A DNA stretch of 64,000 nt from Lampris incognitus (taxonomy: Eukaryota > Chordata > Actinopteri > Lampriformes > Lampridae): NCBI RefSeq assembly GCF_029633865.1, contig NC_079211.1, positions 77,411,158-77,475,157 on the forward strand, read 5' to 3'. Positions 40,690-51,944 of the stretch are shown here, piece after piece. The notes under the pieces were generated by a model, which saw only the letters and a list, made by a program, of their open reading frames with translations, searched no databases and was not told the DNA's origin. Numbering within the stretch: position 1 is the stretch's first letter; each line of letters starts with the position of its first letter. The position numbers and the translations under genes are program-made.

Positions 40690-43012
40690 ATGCATCAGAT
40701 TATTTGGTACATGTTGGAAAAGCAGTAGGAGGAAGTGCACACTTATTTATTCCTACCCCTCCCCACCTACTCTTAAGTTAACTCAGCTACTGTACATTAC
40801 ACACTCACTTCCCACTGTACTGTGTAGTTCACACTCAGTACAAGTTGAGCTGCACAATACAAACTCACCCACTGTGAACTATAAGAGAAGTAAAAGAAAA
40901 ACACATGCTGATGTCATGTAGCAAGAATAATCACATCTCAGTGCTACGCACAACCCAGATATCCACTCACTGCCATAGAAAGAAAAATGAAAAGACTGTA
41001 ATATGAAATGTTTGGAGAAAAATAAAACTTAACAGTTAACCCAACTCTTCATCGTCCATATATCTCTTGATAATCAGCACTTTGTACTTCTTCTTGAACT
41101 GTGTAGTGTTTGTACTGCGTTTGAGTTCCATGCTCACACTGTTCCACTATTTTACCCCTCAGACTGAGATGCCCACGCCCTTCACAGTTGTACCAACACG
41201 TCAGTTCTTGAAGTTCAGTGTCCCTCTCAGATTATATTCCCCTTCTCTGTCTGACAGTATTGTTGTGTATTAGTGGGTAGTAGCGTGTTTCTCGCTTTGA
41301 ACATTTGTGCTGTGTTAAATTCTACCAAATCCCTGAACTGCAAGACACCTGACTTTAAAGCAGCTTGTTGGTGTGTTCACGATACCCTGCATTATTAACT
41401 GTCCTTATGGCTCTTTTTTGTAGTATACATCATGGTTGTAGGTTGGTGTTGTAATATACATAACGGTTGTAGGTTGGTGTTGTAGTTTACATAACGGTTG
41501 TAGGTTGGTGTTGTAGTATACATCATGGTTGTAGGTTGGTGTTGTAGTGTACATAATGGTTGTAGGTTTGTGTTGTAGTATACATAACGGTTGTAGGTTG
41601 GTGTAGGTGTTACCCCATACCTCCATACAGTAGATCAGGTATGGTAAAATAAATGAACAATACAGAGTGTACAATGATCTATGATCCAGAATGTGACTTG
41701 CTTTTCCCATGATGCAATGCTCCTTGCCAGCTTTGCTCGCTCATATGTTATGTGAGGTTTCCAGCAGATTTTGTGGTCTTGTATCACACCTAGGAATTTA
41801 TTTTCATATACTCTTTCTAGTTGGACATTGTCTATCACTACTTTTACTTTGGTGTTTATTTTATAATTTCCAAACTACATAAACTTTGTTTCGTCCAGAT
41901 TTAAGGACAATTTTTTTTTTGTCAAACCACCATTTTCATTTTCCATTTCTTTTGTGGTCACCTCCAAAAGCTGCTGTACATCCTCACCAGAACAACATAT
42001 ATTCATGTCATCAGCAACACATAACAATATGTTTGATATCTTGCATATATAATTTAAGTACAGAATGAACAGTTGTGGATCTAAAACTGAGCCTTGGGGT
42101 ACACCACAAGTAATATCCATGCATGGTGAGTTATGTTCACCTGTCTTTACAAAATGCTGCCTGTTACTTAAATAGCTTCTTAGACTATTCTGCACCACCC
42201 CTCTGATACCACACCTTCCACTTTATCTATTAATCTGTTGTGGTCAGTAGTGTCAACATCTTTTTTTAGATCTGTAAATATTCCCACAGCAAACTTGTTT
42301 TGGTCTATGCAGTTAGTTATTTCTTCATTTATTCAGTGAGCAGCAGAGATGTGGATCTGTGTGGTTGAAACCCATACTGGCCATCAGTCAGCAGATTGTG
42401 CTTCTCAATGAATGTGTGTAGTCTGGCAGCAACTAGTTTTTCTAGTATTTTGGAGAATTGTGACAATAATGAAATCAGTCTGTAGTGTGTAAATTGGTGT
42501 TTGTCTCTGGTTTTATATAAGGGTATGACTTTTGCTGTTTTTATTTTGCTTGGAACTTTACCAGAGTGAAAGGACATGTTATAGATGTGGGTTAGTTGTG
42601 TAGCAATACATTAGATTACTTTCTTAACTATTGTCATATCAACATCATTCCAGTCAGTAGATTTTTTGTTCTCACATTTTTTTACAGTGTCCATGATTTC
42701 CTTCTCTTCTACCACTCTAAGAAAAATGAAACTTGGGTTTCTGTCCCCACAATCACCATCATCCCCTCTGTGATTGTTTGTGTGTCACTGATTTTTCCTG
42801 CCATAAATTTACAAAGAATCTGTTGAAGTCATTGATCACGTCTTCCATGTTATTTATAGTCATATCATTATTTGTCAAGTACTGAGGGCAGCTTGGGCTT
42901 CTAGATCCATTTCTAATAACACTATTCAATACATTCCATACACCTTTGGTGTTGTTCTTATTGACCTCTAACTCTTTGTTGTAGTATTCCTTCTTGCATA
43001 TCCTGATAATGG
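40690..43012 (-). pseudogene. CR1/L2/Rex-type LINE in kazald intron 1
   Basis: Minus-strand pieces in order: GVWNVLNSVIRNG and FNRFFVN (42950-42790), KVIPLYKTRD and QFSKILEKLVAARLH (42540-42400), DGQYGFQPHRSTS, CGVPQGSVLDPQLFILYLN (42090) and VADDMNICCSGED (42000, catalytic box with Val for Phe). Then come EVWGNTY and a 31-bp expanded repeat, followed by the 3' end at about 40690. Frames change several times. The 5' end is truncated at a (CTGT)n tract. Confidence 0.82.
41413..41606. repeat. 31-bp minisatellite inside the LINE
   Basis: About six copies of a unit built on ATACATAACGGTTGTAGGTT, located within the former RT C-terminus. Confidence 0.9.
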
Positions 43013-43013
43013 T

Positions 43014-43215
43014 AGTTGGCTTGTCTGTCTGTCTGTCCATCTGTCTGTCTGTCTGTCTGTCCGTGTCCATCTGTCCATCTGTCTGTCTATCTGTTCGTCT
43101 GTCTGTCTGTCTGTCCATGTGCCTGTCTCTCTGTCCATCTGTCTGTCTGTCTGTCCATGTGCCTGTCTCTCTGTCCATGTGCTGTCTGTCTCTGTCCATC
43201 TGTCTGTCTATCTTG
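43014..43215. repeat. (CTGT)n/(CCAT) microsatellite
   Basis: Imperfect TGTC tetranucleotides with CCAT interruptions, at the 5' truncation point of the LINE. Confidence 0.93.
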
Positions 43216-43309
43216 TGTGTCTGTGCACTGAACCTTTATATTTCCTCCACATATTGATACACTTGGAGTAGTCTGGGAGAAACACTCGCTACGTGGTTTC
43301 TGTTTAAAC

Positions 43310-43512
43310 CCATCCATCCATCCATCCATCCATCCATCCATCCATCCATCCATCCATCCATCCATCCATCCATCCATCCATCCATCCATCCATCCACCCA
43401 TTATCCAAACCGTTCTCAGGGTCGCGGGGATGCTGGAGCCTATCTCGGCAGTCATTGGGTGGCAGGCTGGGAGACACCCTGGACAGGTCACAGGCCGCCA
43501 GGTCATCACAGT
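43310..43512 (-). mobile_element. 3' part of a tRNA-type SINE with (GGAT)n tail
   Basis: Starts with about 85 bp of (CCAT)n, the tail in reverse. The body follows (CAGGGTCGCGGGGATGCTGG, then GGAGACACCCTGGACAGG). The same body is present in the opposite orientation at 46770-46866. It is flanked by an 8-bp duplication GTTTAAAC (43302-43309 and 43513-43520), so it is a 5'-truncated retroposed copy. Confidence 0.85.
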
Positions 43513-43589
43513 GTTTAAACACATTAATGGCAAAGAATGTTAATGTCCCCCACGTGTGTCCTCTGTAGCATCAGTTAACACAAACCAGG

Positions 43590-45125
43590 CCATGTTAGAG
43601 AAGAGCCTCTTCAGTGTTTCATGTTAGAGAAGAACCTCGTCAGTGTTTCATGTTAGAGAAGAGCCTCTTCAGTGTTCCATGTTAAATAAGAGCTTCTTCA
43701 GTGTTCTGTTAGAGAAGAGCCTCTTCAGTGTTCCATGTTAGAGAAGAGCCTCTTCAGTGTTCCATGTTAGAGAAGAGCCTCTTCAGTGTTCCATGTTAGA
43801 GAAGAGCTTCTTCAGTCTTCCATGTTAGAGAAGAGCCTCTTCAGTGTTCCATGTTTGAGAAGAGCCTCTTCAGTGTTCCATGTTAGAGAAGAGCCTCTTC
43901 AGTGTTCCATGTTAAATAAGAGCTTCTTTAGTGTTCCATGTTAGAGCAGAGCCTCTTCAGTGTTCCATGTTAGAGTAGAGCTTCTTCAGTCTTCCATGTT
44001 AGAGAAGAGCCTCTTCAGTGTTCCATGTTAGAGAAGAGCCTCTTCAGTGTTCTGTTAGAGAAGAGCCTCTTCAGTGTTCCATGTTAGAGAAGAGCCTCTT
44101 CAGTGTTCCATGTTAGAGAAGAGCCGTCTTCAGTGTTCCATGTTAGAGAAGAGCCTCTTCAGTGTTCCATGTTAAATAAGAGCTTCTTCGGTGTTCCATG
44201 TTAGAGCAGAGCCTCTTCGGTGTTTCATGTTAGAGAAGAACCTCGTCAGTGTTTCATGTTAGAGAAGAACCTCGTCAGTGTTCCATGTTAAATAAGAGCT
44301 TCTTCAGTGTTCTGTTAGAGAAGAGCCTCTTCAGTGTTCAATGTTAGAGAAGAGCCTCTTCAGTGTTCCATGTTAGAGAAGAGCCTCTTCAGTGTTCCAT
44401 GTTAGAGAAGAGCTTCTTCAGTCTTCCATGTTAGAGAAGAGCCTCTTCAGTGTTCCATGTTAGAGTAGAGCTTCTTCAGTCTTCCATGTTAGAGAAGAGC
44501 CTCTTCAGTGTTCCATGTTAGAGAAGAGCCTCTTCAGTGTTCTGTTAGAGAAGAGCCTCTTCAGTGTTCCATCTTAGAGAAGAGCTTCTTCGGTGTTCCA
44601 TGTTAGAGCAGAGCCTCTTCGGTGTTCCATGTTAGATTAGAGCTTCTTCAGTGTTCCATGTTAGAGAAGAGCCTCTTCAGTGTTCCATGTTAGAGAAGAG
44701 CCGTCTTCAGTGTTCCATGTTAGAGAAGAGCTTCTTCAGTGTTCCATCTTAGAGAAGAGCCGTCTTCAGTGTTCCATGTTAGAGAAGAGCTGTCTCAAGT
44801 GTTCCATGTTAGAGAAGAGCCTCTTCAGTGTTCCATGTTAGAGAAGAGCCTCTTCAGTGTTCCATGTTAGAGAAGAGCCTCTTCAGTGTTCCATGTTAGA
44901 GAAGAGGCTCTTCAGTGTTCCATCTTAGAGAAGAGCCGTCTTCAGTGTTCCATGTTAGAGAAGAGGCTCTTCAATGTTCCATGTTAGAGAAGAGGCTCTT
45001 CAGTGTTCCATCTTAGAGAAGAGCCGTCTTCAGTGTTCCATGTTAGAGAAGAGGCTCTTCAGTGTTCCATGTTAGAGAAGAGCCGTCTTAAGTGTTCCAT
45101 GTTACAGAAGAGCCTCTTCACTGTT
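43590..45125. repeat. 29-bp minisatellite, about 52 copies
   Basis: Unit built on CATGTTAGAGAAGAGCCTCT plus TCAGTGTTC. Variants include GCTTCTTCAG, GCCGTCTTCAG (30 bp) and units lacking CCATG. Variant strings recur in blocks, so there is higher-order structure. Confidence 0.96.
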
Positions 45126-45426
45126 CCAGTTCGAGGTCACAGCAGAACTTCTCTACTGTAAATTTAGTTCATAATCTGAGCATCAGCCTGCTGAATGAAA
45201 CTACCAGAATCAGATCAGACTAGTGCCTGGCAGTGAGACAGGACACAGGCTGGTGAGACAGACTTCTCACACTGGACAGGTGTGTGTGTTTCTTTTCTAA
45301 ATAAACTTAACATGTTCATAAAGTGCTGGGTGGAGACACCAATACCTCCATAATGGTCCCCAGTATGAAACTGTTCACTCCCATAATGTGGCACTATGTG
45401 ACCAAAACAGACCTGTGACTGTGATC

Positions 45427-45491
<65 letters not shown>

Positions 45492-45641
45492 ATGATGTTT
45501 ATCCCCGAGGCCAGGGAGAGCCTATAATTTCCCCAAAACTGCTCTCTCTGTCTCTGTCTCTCTCTCTCCCTCTCTCTTTGTCTCTGTCTCTCTTGCTTTC
45601 TCTTTCTGTCTCTATTTCTGTCCCTCTCTCTCTTTCCGTCT
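45126..45641. other. intronic sequence with (CA)n and CT-rich tracts
   Basis: No gene seen. (CA)n occupies about 45432-45488 and CT-rich sequence 45541-45640. Confidence 0.7.
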
Positions 45642-45900
45642 CAAATTCAAATTCAAAAGTTCTTTATTGGCATGACAAACAGATACTTGTATTGCCAAGC
45701 CGTCATTACAAAAAACCCCAAATCAGAACATATACCGAACATGTACAAACACATAGACACATACAAGGAATCAGAACACATACAGGTGCCGTACAAAAAC
45801 CAGATTGGAAATCAGTTACCAGGAGTACTTATTGATTATTAAACCATCGCTATCATTATCATTGTTTATTTTATGTAAGGCATATTATTCATAGCATCTT
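45642..45900 (-). repeat. LINE 3'-end fragment
   Basis: CAAATTCAAATTCAAAAGTT followed by CTTTATTGGCATGAC, the reverse of a common fish LINE 3' UTR with an AATAAAG signal. No coding part is present. Confidence 0.5.
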
Positions 45901-45916
45901 TTTTTTTAATTTAAAG

Positions 45917-46900
45917 TGGGCTGTGCAGTGAATCAACATGGTGCTCCAGTGGTTAGCGCGGTCGCCTCACAGCAAGAAGGTACTGGGTTCGAGCCCCACG
46001 GTAGTCCAACCTTGGGGGTCATCCTGGGTCGTCCTCTGTGTGGAGTTTGCATGTTCTCCCCGTGTCTGCGTGGGTTTCCTCCGGGTGCTCCGGTTTCCTC
46101 CCACAGTCCAAAGACATGTAGGTCAGGTGACTCAAAGACATGTAGGTCAGCTGAATCAAAGACATGTAGGTCAGCTGAATCAAAGACATGTAGATCAGGT
46201 GAATCAAAGGCATGCAGGACAGGTGAATCAAAGACATGTAGGTCAGGTGAATCAAAGACATGCAGGACAGGTGAATCAAAGACATGTAGGTCAGGTGAAT
46301 CAAAGACATGTAGGTCAGGTGAATCAAAGACATGTAGGTCAGGTGAATCAAAGACATGTAGGTCAGGTGAATCAAAGGCATGCAGGACAGGTGAATCAAA
46401 GACATGTGGGTCAGGTGACTCAAAGACATGTAGGTCAGCTGAATCAAAGACATGTAGGTCAGGTGAATCAAAGACATGTAGATCAGGTGAATCAAAGACA
46501 TGCAGGACAGGTGAATCAAAGGCATGCAGGACAGGTGAATCAAAGACATGTAGGTCAGGTGAATCAAAGACATGCAGGACAGGTGAATCAAAGACATGTA
46601 GGTCAGGTGAATCAAAGACATGTAGGTCAGGTGAATCAAAGACATGTAGGTCAGGTGAATCAAAGACATGTAGGTCAGGTGAATCAAAGGCATGTATGTC
46701 AGGTGAATCAGCCGTACTAAATTGTCTCTAGGTGTGAGTGTGTGTGTGTGTGTGTGGGGGGGGGGGCTGTGTGATTGTCTGGCAGCCTGTCCAGGGTGTC
46801 TCCCCGCCTGCCGCCCAATGACTACTGGGATAGGCTCCAGCATCCCCGCGACCCTGAGAGCAGGATAAGTGGTATGGATGATGGATGGATGGATGGATTT
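45917..46900 (+). mobile_element. tRNA-type SINE carrying an internal minisatellite
   Basis: The tRNA-like head has an A box region CCAGTGGTTAGCGCGGTCG and B box GGGTTCGAGCCCC. A conserved body follows (GGAGTTTGCATGTTCTCCCC, GGTTTCCTCCCACAGTCC), and the tail ends in (GGAT)n at about 46874-46898. An 8-bp duplication ATTTAAAG flanks it (45909-45916 and 46901-46908). The normal single TCCAAAGACATGTAGGTCAG stretch has been amplified to about 25 copies. Confidence 0.88.
46107..46712. repeat. 24-bp minisatellite inside the SINE, about 25 copies
   Basis: Unit built on TCAAAGACATGTAGGTCAGG plus TGAA. Variants include GGCATGCAGGACAGG and AGATCAGG. Because 24 is divisible by 3 and no frame of the unit has a stop, three long false reading frames arise (two plus, one minus). 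Confidence 0.96.
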
Positions 46901-46976
46901 ATTTAAAGCAGGAGGATAGTTAGGACAACTGTGCATGCATGTGCGTGCATGTGCATTTATGAGTCTCTGTGGGCTT

Positions 46977-46977
<1 letters not shown>

Positions 46978-47034
<57 letters not shown>

Positions 47035-47070
47035 GTGTGTGTGTGTGTGTGTGCGTGTGTGTGTGAGTGT
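46978..47070. repeat. (GT)n microsatellite
   Basis: About 90 bp of GT with occasional GC. Confidence 0.95.
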
Positions 47071-47099
47071 TGTCTTGGGCTTCTTTGTGTAAAAAGTAG

Positions 47100-48440
47100 G
47101 AAATATGTGTGTGAATATGTGTATCATTCAGTGTCCCTCAGGTGGTGCAAGTGAGAACATATTGTGCAGCTATAGTACAGCTCTCTTTGTCATCACCCAA
47201 TACGTAGGGTAGTTTACTGAGGTTTGGTAGGGCATCGAACTTGGTGAAGAAAAAGTGAAGCTCTGTCTCCACTACGTTGTCTATGCACTGCTGACACAGG
47301 TGTTTGTCTCTTGGCAGCCAAGTTTTTTTTTGTGTGTGTCTGCCAGTTTCTTTTGCTAAGCAGTGTTCACTGAGTCTGTATTCTGATTTGATTTGATTTT
47401 GATATACTTTATTAATCCCCGTGGGGAAATTATATTATGTATGTCTGTTTCGTCAGTGTATTTCTCAAGTTCGTTGCTTTTATTTCATTTAGGTAATCTA
47501 CTAATGTATATTCTCTGTCTAGGGCCAAATAGCATTGCATCTCGCTTTGTGATTTTGTTTTGGATTGCCAATATTCGTAATAATTGTCTTTTAGGTTTGA
47601 GGAAATTTGTTTAAGCCGACTATGTTGTGTAGTCTGGGCCTGGTCTTGTGCTTTTAAGGTGCTAGTGTATGTTAGTGGAACAGGATGGCCGAAGACCAGG
47701 TTGGCAGGAGAGGTATTATCTCTGCTCAACTCCTGTTGTTGCAAGGCTTTATAATGGAAAGGGTGTGGGTCACTGAATGTTAGGTGTTTCCAGAATTTGA
47801 TTGCTCTTTTTTGAATTTTAATCAGAAGAGGATATTGGACTAGTTCTGCCCTGCATGTATTGTTTATAGTGTTTTGATGGACTTTTAGGATAATTTTTGC
47901 AAAACTCAACATGCAGGGTCTCAACTGGATGTTTTTCCCATTTACCTAGTTCCTGACTTGCAAGTGGGCCCCACACTTCACGGTCATGAAGGACAATTGG
48001 TTGTATCACAGATGCAAATATTCTTAGCCAAATTCAGATTCGAATTTCGAAAGGAATTTGTCTTTTTATGGCAAGTAAAGCCCCGCGTACCTTGTCTCTT
48101 AGTTAATTTACTCTCATGTAGAATGTTCCTTTACAATTGATTCTAAGGCCTAGGTAGGTGTAATCTAGTGTATTTTCAATTTAATTTGGTCCTAATCTAA
48201 ATATGTACTGTATTCTCTGATAGCTGGATCTTTTTTGAAAGATTAATATTTTAGTTTTGTTCATGTTAACTGCCAGGAACCAGGTCTGGCAACATTTTTG
48301 AAGAAGGTCTAATTGAATCTGGAGTCCTTCCTCCGTTGGTGAAAGAAGGACGAGGTCATCTGCTTAGAGTAGGAATTTGACCTCACTGTCGTGCAGAGTG
48401 AATCCAGGTGCCGATGACTTTTCCAGTATAGTTGCCAACT
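47100..48440 (-). pseudogene. LINE family X copy 1, RT C-terminus and 3' end
   Basis: The minus strand gives NTCRAELVQYPLLIKIQKRA (47850), then SSNLKDNYYEYWQSK and YTLVDYLNEIKATN. After a ~50-bp foreign insert (47382-47430, containing CTTTATTAATCCCCGTGGGG) it continues with YRLSEHCLAKETGRH and a Cys/His tail CQQCIDNVVETELHFF. It belongs to the same family as 54456-58923. The RT is interrupted at 48441 by the hAT element. Confidence 0.8.
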
Positions 48441-48448
48441 CATTAATG
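48441..48448. other. hAT target-site duplication (left)
   Basis: CATTAATG, repeated at 50828-50835. Eight bases is the hAT hallmark. Confidence 0.95.
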
Positions 48449-50827
48449 CAGCGGTCGGGAACCTATGGCTCGCGAGCCATATATGGCTCTTCCGGTGACG
48501 GCATATGGCTCCCAGACAATTTTGAGTTGAAAAATTTTTTTTTTCAAAAAAATCAGTTTGGAACTGATTTTAAAATACTTGTGATATTTCTTAATAATAC
48601 TGTGTCATTTTAAAGTGAACAGAAATTAGTTTTGAAGATAAATTTCACGGGTCACGGGTCACCCGTGGGTCGGGTCGGGAACCAATGGCTCGCCAGCATG
48701 TCCGGGTCATTGTAAAGGTGAAGAAATCAATTGTATCAGATAGCCAACTAGTTTATCCGCTTCAACCCTTGTAACGGAAAAGATGGCGAAAAGAAAAAAA
48801 GACGATGATTACCGTGCATTCCAGGCTGAGTGGACAGAGGAATTTGCATTTGTGGAGAGAGCAGGATCTGCGGTATGTCTAATATGCAATGATAAAATTG
48901 CATCGATGAAACGGTCAAATATAAAGCGGCACTTCGATACGCACCATGCTTCATTTGCATGGAAATCTCCAGCGGGGGACGGCAGGAAAAGGGCACGCGA
49001 GGAGCTACAGCGGAGAGTGCAGACGAGTCAGCAGCAACTACGTGTGTGGACCAAGCAAGGTGACGGGAATTCCGCTAGCTTTGCGGGGGCTTTGGCAATA
49101 GTAAGGAATGGAAAGCCATTCACAGATGGCGAGTATGCCAAAACATTCATGCTTGATGTGGCCAATGAACTGTTTGATGACTTCCCAAATAAAGACAAGA
49201 CAATCAAACGAATAAAAGACATGCCCCTGTCAGCAAGAACTGTGCACGATCGTAGCATCATGATGGCAAATCAAGTCGAGGAAACACAAATTAAGGACAT
49301 AAACGCCGGGACATACTTTTCTCTCGCGTTAGATGAGTCAACAGACGTTTGCCATCTATCTCAGTGCAGTATAATTGCCAGGTATGCTGCAGGTGACACA
49401 CTGCGTGAGGAAAGCTTGGCTGTTTTGCCAATGAAAGGGACAACAAGAGGAGAGGATTTATTCACGTCTTTCATGGAGTTTGCTAAAGAAAAAAAACTAC
49501 CGATGGATAAACTTATTTCTGTCTGTACTGATGGTGCACCCTGTATGTTGGGGAAGAACAAAGGATTTGTAGCGCTTCTCCGTGAACATGAAAAGAGAGC
49601 CATCCTAAGTTTTCATTGCATCCTGCACCAGGAGGCGCTTTGCGCTCAGACGTGTGGCCAGGAGCTCGGTGAGGTGATGTCGCTGGTCATTCGAGTGGTC
49701 AACTTTATTGTTGCCCGAGCTTTAAATGATCGCCAGTTTAAAGTTCTGTTAGAAGAAGTTGGGAATCATTATCCCGGTCTGCTTTTACACAGCAACGGGC
49801 GTTGGTTGTCAAGGGGGAAGGTGCTCAGCTGTTTTGCAGCTTGCCTGAGTGAAATCCGGACTTTTCTTGAAATGAAAGGCGTCAAGCATCCTGAGCTAGA
49901 CAACACTGACTGGCTCCTGCAGTTTCACTGTCTCGTGGACATAACTGGCCATCTGAACCAGCTCAATGTGAAAATGCAAGGTATTGGAAATACAATCTCA
50001 TCCCTTCAACAAGCAGTGTTTGCATTTGAAAGCAAGCTGGAAGTCTTTCTCAGGGACATTGAAACAGGTCGTCTTCTGCACTTTGAAAGACTGCAACAAT
50101 TTAGAGATGCATGCTTAGCAAGTGACTCCACTCAACATCTGGGTCTCCAGCACCTAGCTGGCTTTACGTCCAATCTCCTGAAGTCATTCAAAGCACGTTT
50201 TGGAGAATTTCGTGCGCGCACTGGTCTTTTCAAGTTCATCACTCATCCACATGAGTGTGCAGTGGACAAAATCGACCTGACATGCATCCCCGGGGTCTCT
50301 ATCGGAGACTTTGAGCTGGAAGTTGCTGACCTGAAGGCATCAGACATGTGGATGAGTAAGTTCAAGTCACTTAATGGAGAGTTGGAAAGTCTTGCGCGAC
50401 AGCGAGCAGAGCTGGCGAGGGAACACAAGTGGACAGAAATGAAAAATCTTCAACCTGAAGACCAGCTGATTCTTAAAACTTGGAACGAGCTTCCTGTGAC
50501 ATACCACACAATGCAGCGTGTGAGTATTGCCGTATTGACCATGTTTGGCTCTATATATGCATGTGAGCAGTCATTCTCGCATATGAGGAACATTAAGACC
50601 AACCTACGCTCACGTTTAAGCCTCAACGCCTGCATGAAGCTCAACCTCACCACGTATGAACCAGACTACAAGGCCATCAGCAAAACCATGCAGCACCAGA
50701 AGTCGCATTAAAAGTAAGACATATTTAATTTATTATACGTTAAAAATACTATATGGCTCTCAATGAAATATATTTAGAAATATTTGGCTTTTATGGCTCT
50801 CCCAGTCAAAAAGGTTCCTGACCCCTG
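48449..50827 (+). mobile_element. hAT DNA transposon, apparently complete
   Basis: 2379 bp between 8-bp duplications CATTAATG. Terminal inverted repeats: left CAGCGGTCGGGAACC, right end (reverse complement) CAGGGGTCAGGAACC, 13 of 15 matching. Subterminal ATGGCTC motifs are repeated several times at both ends, likely transposase sites, including the palindrome GGCTCGCGAGCC. One intact transposase frame lies inside. It interrupts the RT of LINE copy 1. Confidence 0.96.
48783..50711 (+). CDS. hAT transposase
   Basis: 642 residues with no break. It would excise and reinsert the element in the nucleus. Residues about 32-55 form a BED-like zinc finger (CLICNDKIASMKRSNIKRH then FDTHH). The RNase H-like core has the first catalytic Asp in SLALDESTDV (about 180) and the second in VCTDGAPCMLG (about 245). 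The C-terminal dimerisation region reads YACEQSFSHMRNIKTNLRSR. It resembles the group containing domesticated GTF2IRD2- and EPM2AIP1-type proteins. The start is chosen at the first ATG after the left end (GGAAAAGATGGCG). Possibly active. Confidence 0.95.
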   Translation: MAKRKKDDDYRAFQAEWTEEFAFVERAGSAVCLICNDKIASMKRSNIKRHFDTHHASFAWKSPAGDGRKRAREELQRRVQTSQQQLRVWTKQGDGNSASFAGALAIVRNGKPFTDGEYAKTFMLDVANELFDDFPNKDKTIKRIKDMPLSARTVHDRSIMMANQVEETQIKDINAGTYFSLALDESTDVCHLSQCSIIARYAAGDTLREESLAVLPMKGTTRGEDLFTSFMEFAKEKKLPMDKLISVCTDGAPCMLGKNKGFVALLREHEKRAILSFHCILHQEALCAQTCGQELGEVMSLVIRVVNFIVARALNDRQFKVLLEEVGNHYPGLLLHSNGRWLSRGKVLSCFAACLSEIRTFLEMKGVKHPELDNTDWLLQFHCLVDITGHLNQLNVKMQGIGNTISSLQQAVFAFESKLEVFLRDIETGRLLHFERLQQFRDACLASDSTQHLGLQHLAGFTSNLLKSFKARFGEFRARTGLFKFITHPHECAVDKIDLTCIPGVSIGDFELEVADLKASDMWMSKFKSLNGELESLARQRAELAREHKWTEMKNLQPEDQLILKTWNELPVTYHTMQRVSIAVLTMFGSIYACEQSFSHMRNIKTNLRSRLSLNACMKLNLTTYEPDYKAISKTMQHQKSH

Positions 50828-50835
50828 CATTAATG

Positions 50836-51944
50836 CATATGTTAAATAGAGTTGGGCTTAAAGAGCAACCCTATCTCACGCCGCACTCCTGAGGGATATA
50901 TTGGGTTATTTTGGATCCAATTTTAATACCACACGTAACTCCTGAGTACATTGATTTTATAATGTCATATGTTTTACCCCCTACACCACTTCCAATTAAT
51001 TTGTTGAACAATCCATAATGCCAAATGGAATAAAATGCTTTTTGAAATCAACAAAACAAATGAATAATTTATTTTGATTTTGAGTATGTTTTTCAATTAG
51101 GGTGTAAATATGGTCAGTAGTGTGGTAATTTCGTAATAATCTAATCTGGCTTTTACTCAAGACATTGTGTTTCATAAGGAAGTTTATGAGCCAGGAGTTA
51201 ATGATACTACAGAATACCTTTCCCAGGTTACTGTTCACACAGATGCGTTTGTAGTTTTTGGGGTCAGAATTATCCCCACTTTTGTAAATTGGTGTAACTA
51301 ATCCATGATTCCAGATATCGGAAATATCACACACTCAGAACTAGATTGGATAGTTTAAGTGTAACAGGTTGGAACATTTCGTTCATAGATTTTAGCATTT
51401 CATTTAAAATGCCACCAGGCCCATATGCTTTTTTTTTGGGCTTCAACTTGTCAATTTGGAATAAAAGCTTCTGCTCTGTGAAGTATATAGAAGTCGAATT
51501 GATGTATTATTTGGATCTCTGTGTTTCTGATTGGATGATTTGCGACGTTTTTTCCTTATTGATTGACATTCTGCATCACACCAAGTGTCTTCTTTCTTAA
51601 GTGTTGGTTTTGATCTTGATCTTTTTAATCTTGCTTTTTCTGCTTTTTTTTCTTTCCCCAAATGTGTTGTCAACTGTTTTCACAGCCTGATTGACACCCT
51701 CTTTACTGTGGACATAAGGAGTATCTAGGAAAATATCTAGGATATTTAGGATTTCATGATTGTCAATGGCTTTCTTGAATTCCTCTGTACTGTTTGTGGC
51801 CCATCTGTCTGATTTCTTTATGTGGGGCAGGTTACTGGACAGTAGTTTGATGGTGTTAATTTCTGTCATTCTGATGAACACAGTGATTTGGCTGTGATCA
51901 TAAAAGGGAGTTAGTGGTTTGACAGTGAATGCTCTTGTAATGCC
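50836..51944 (-). pseudogene. LINE family X copy 1, RT and endonuclease remainder
   Basis: From right to left: endonuclease end (YDHSQITVFIRM, WATNSTEEFKKAI) at 51900-51600, the linker KKEDTWCDAECQSIRKKRR, and RT blocks GLVTPIYKSGDNSDPKNYKR, NVLSKSQIRLLRNYHTTDHI and FVDFKK. After several shifts comes YDIIKSMYSG and CSLSPTLFNIYIN next to the hAT element. Many frameshifts. The endonuclease N-terminus and ORF1 are missing where gypsy D begins. Confidence 0.8.

Noticed and set aside
43590..45125. CRISPR-like 29-bp repeats
   Set aside because: A 29-bp unit recalls CRISPR repeats, but there are no spacers. It is a minisatellite.
45916..46936. Three long reading frames (271 and 260 residues plus, 305 minus)
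   Set aside because: They are products of a 24-bp repeat whose length is divisible by 3 and whose frames lack stops.
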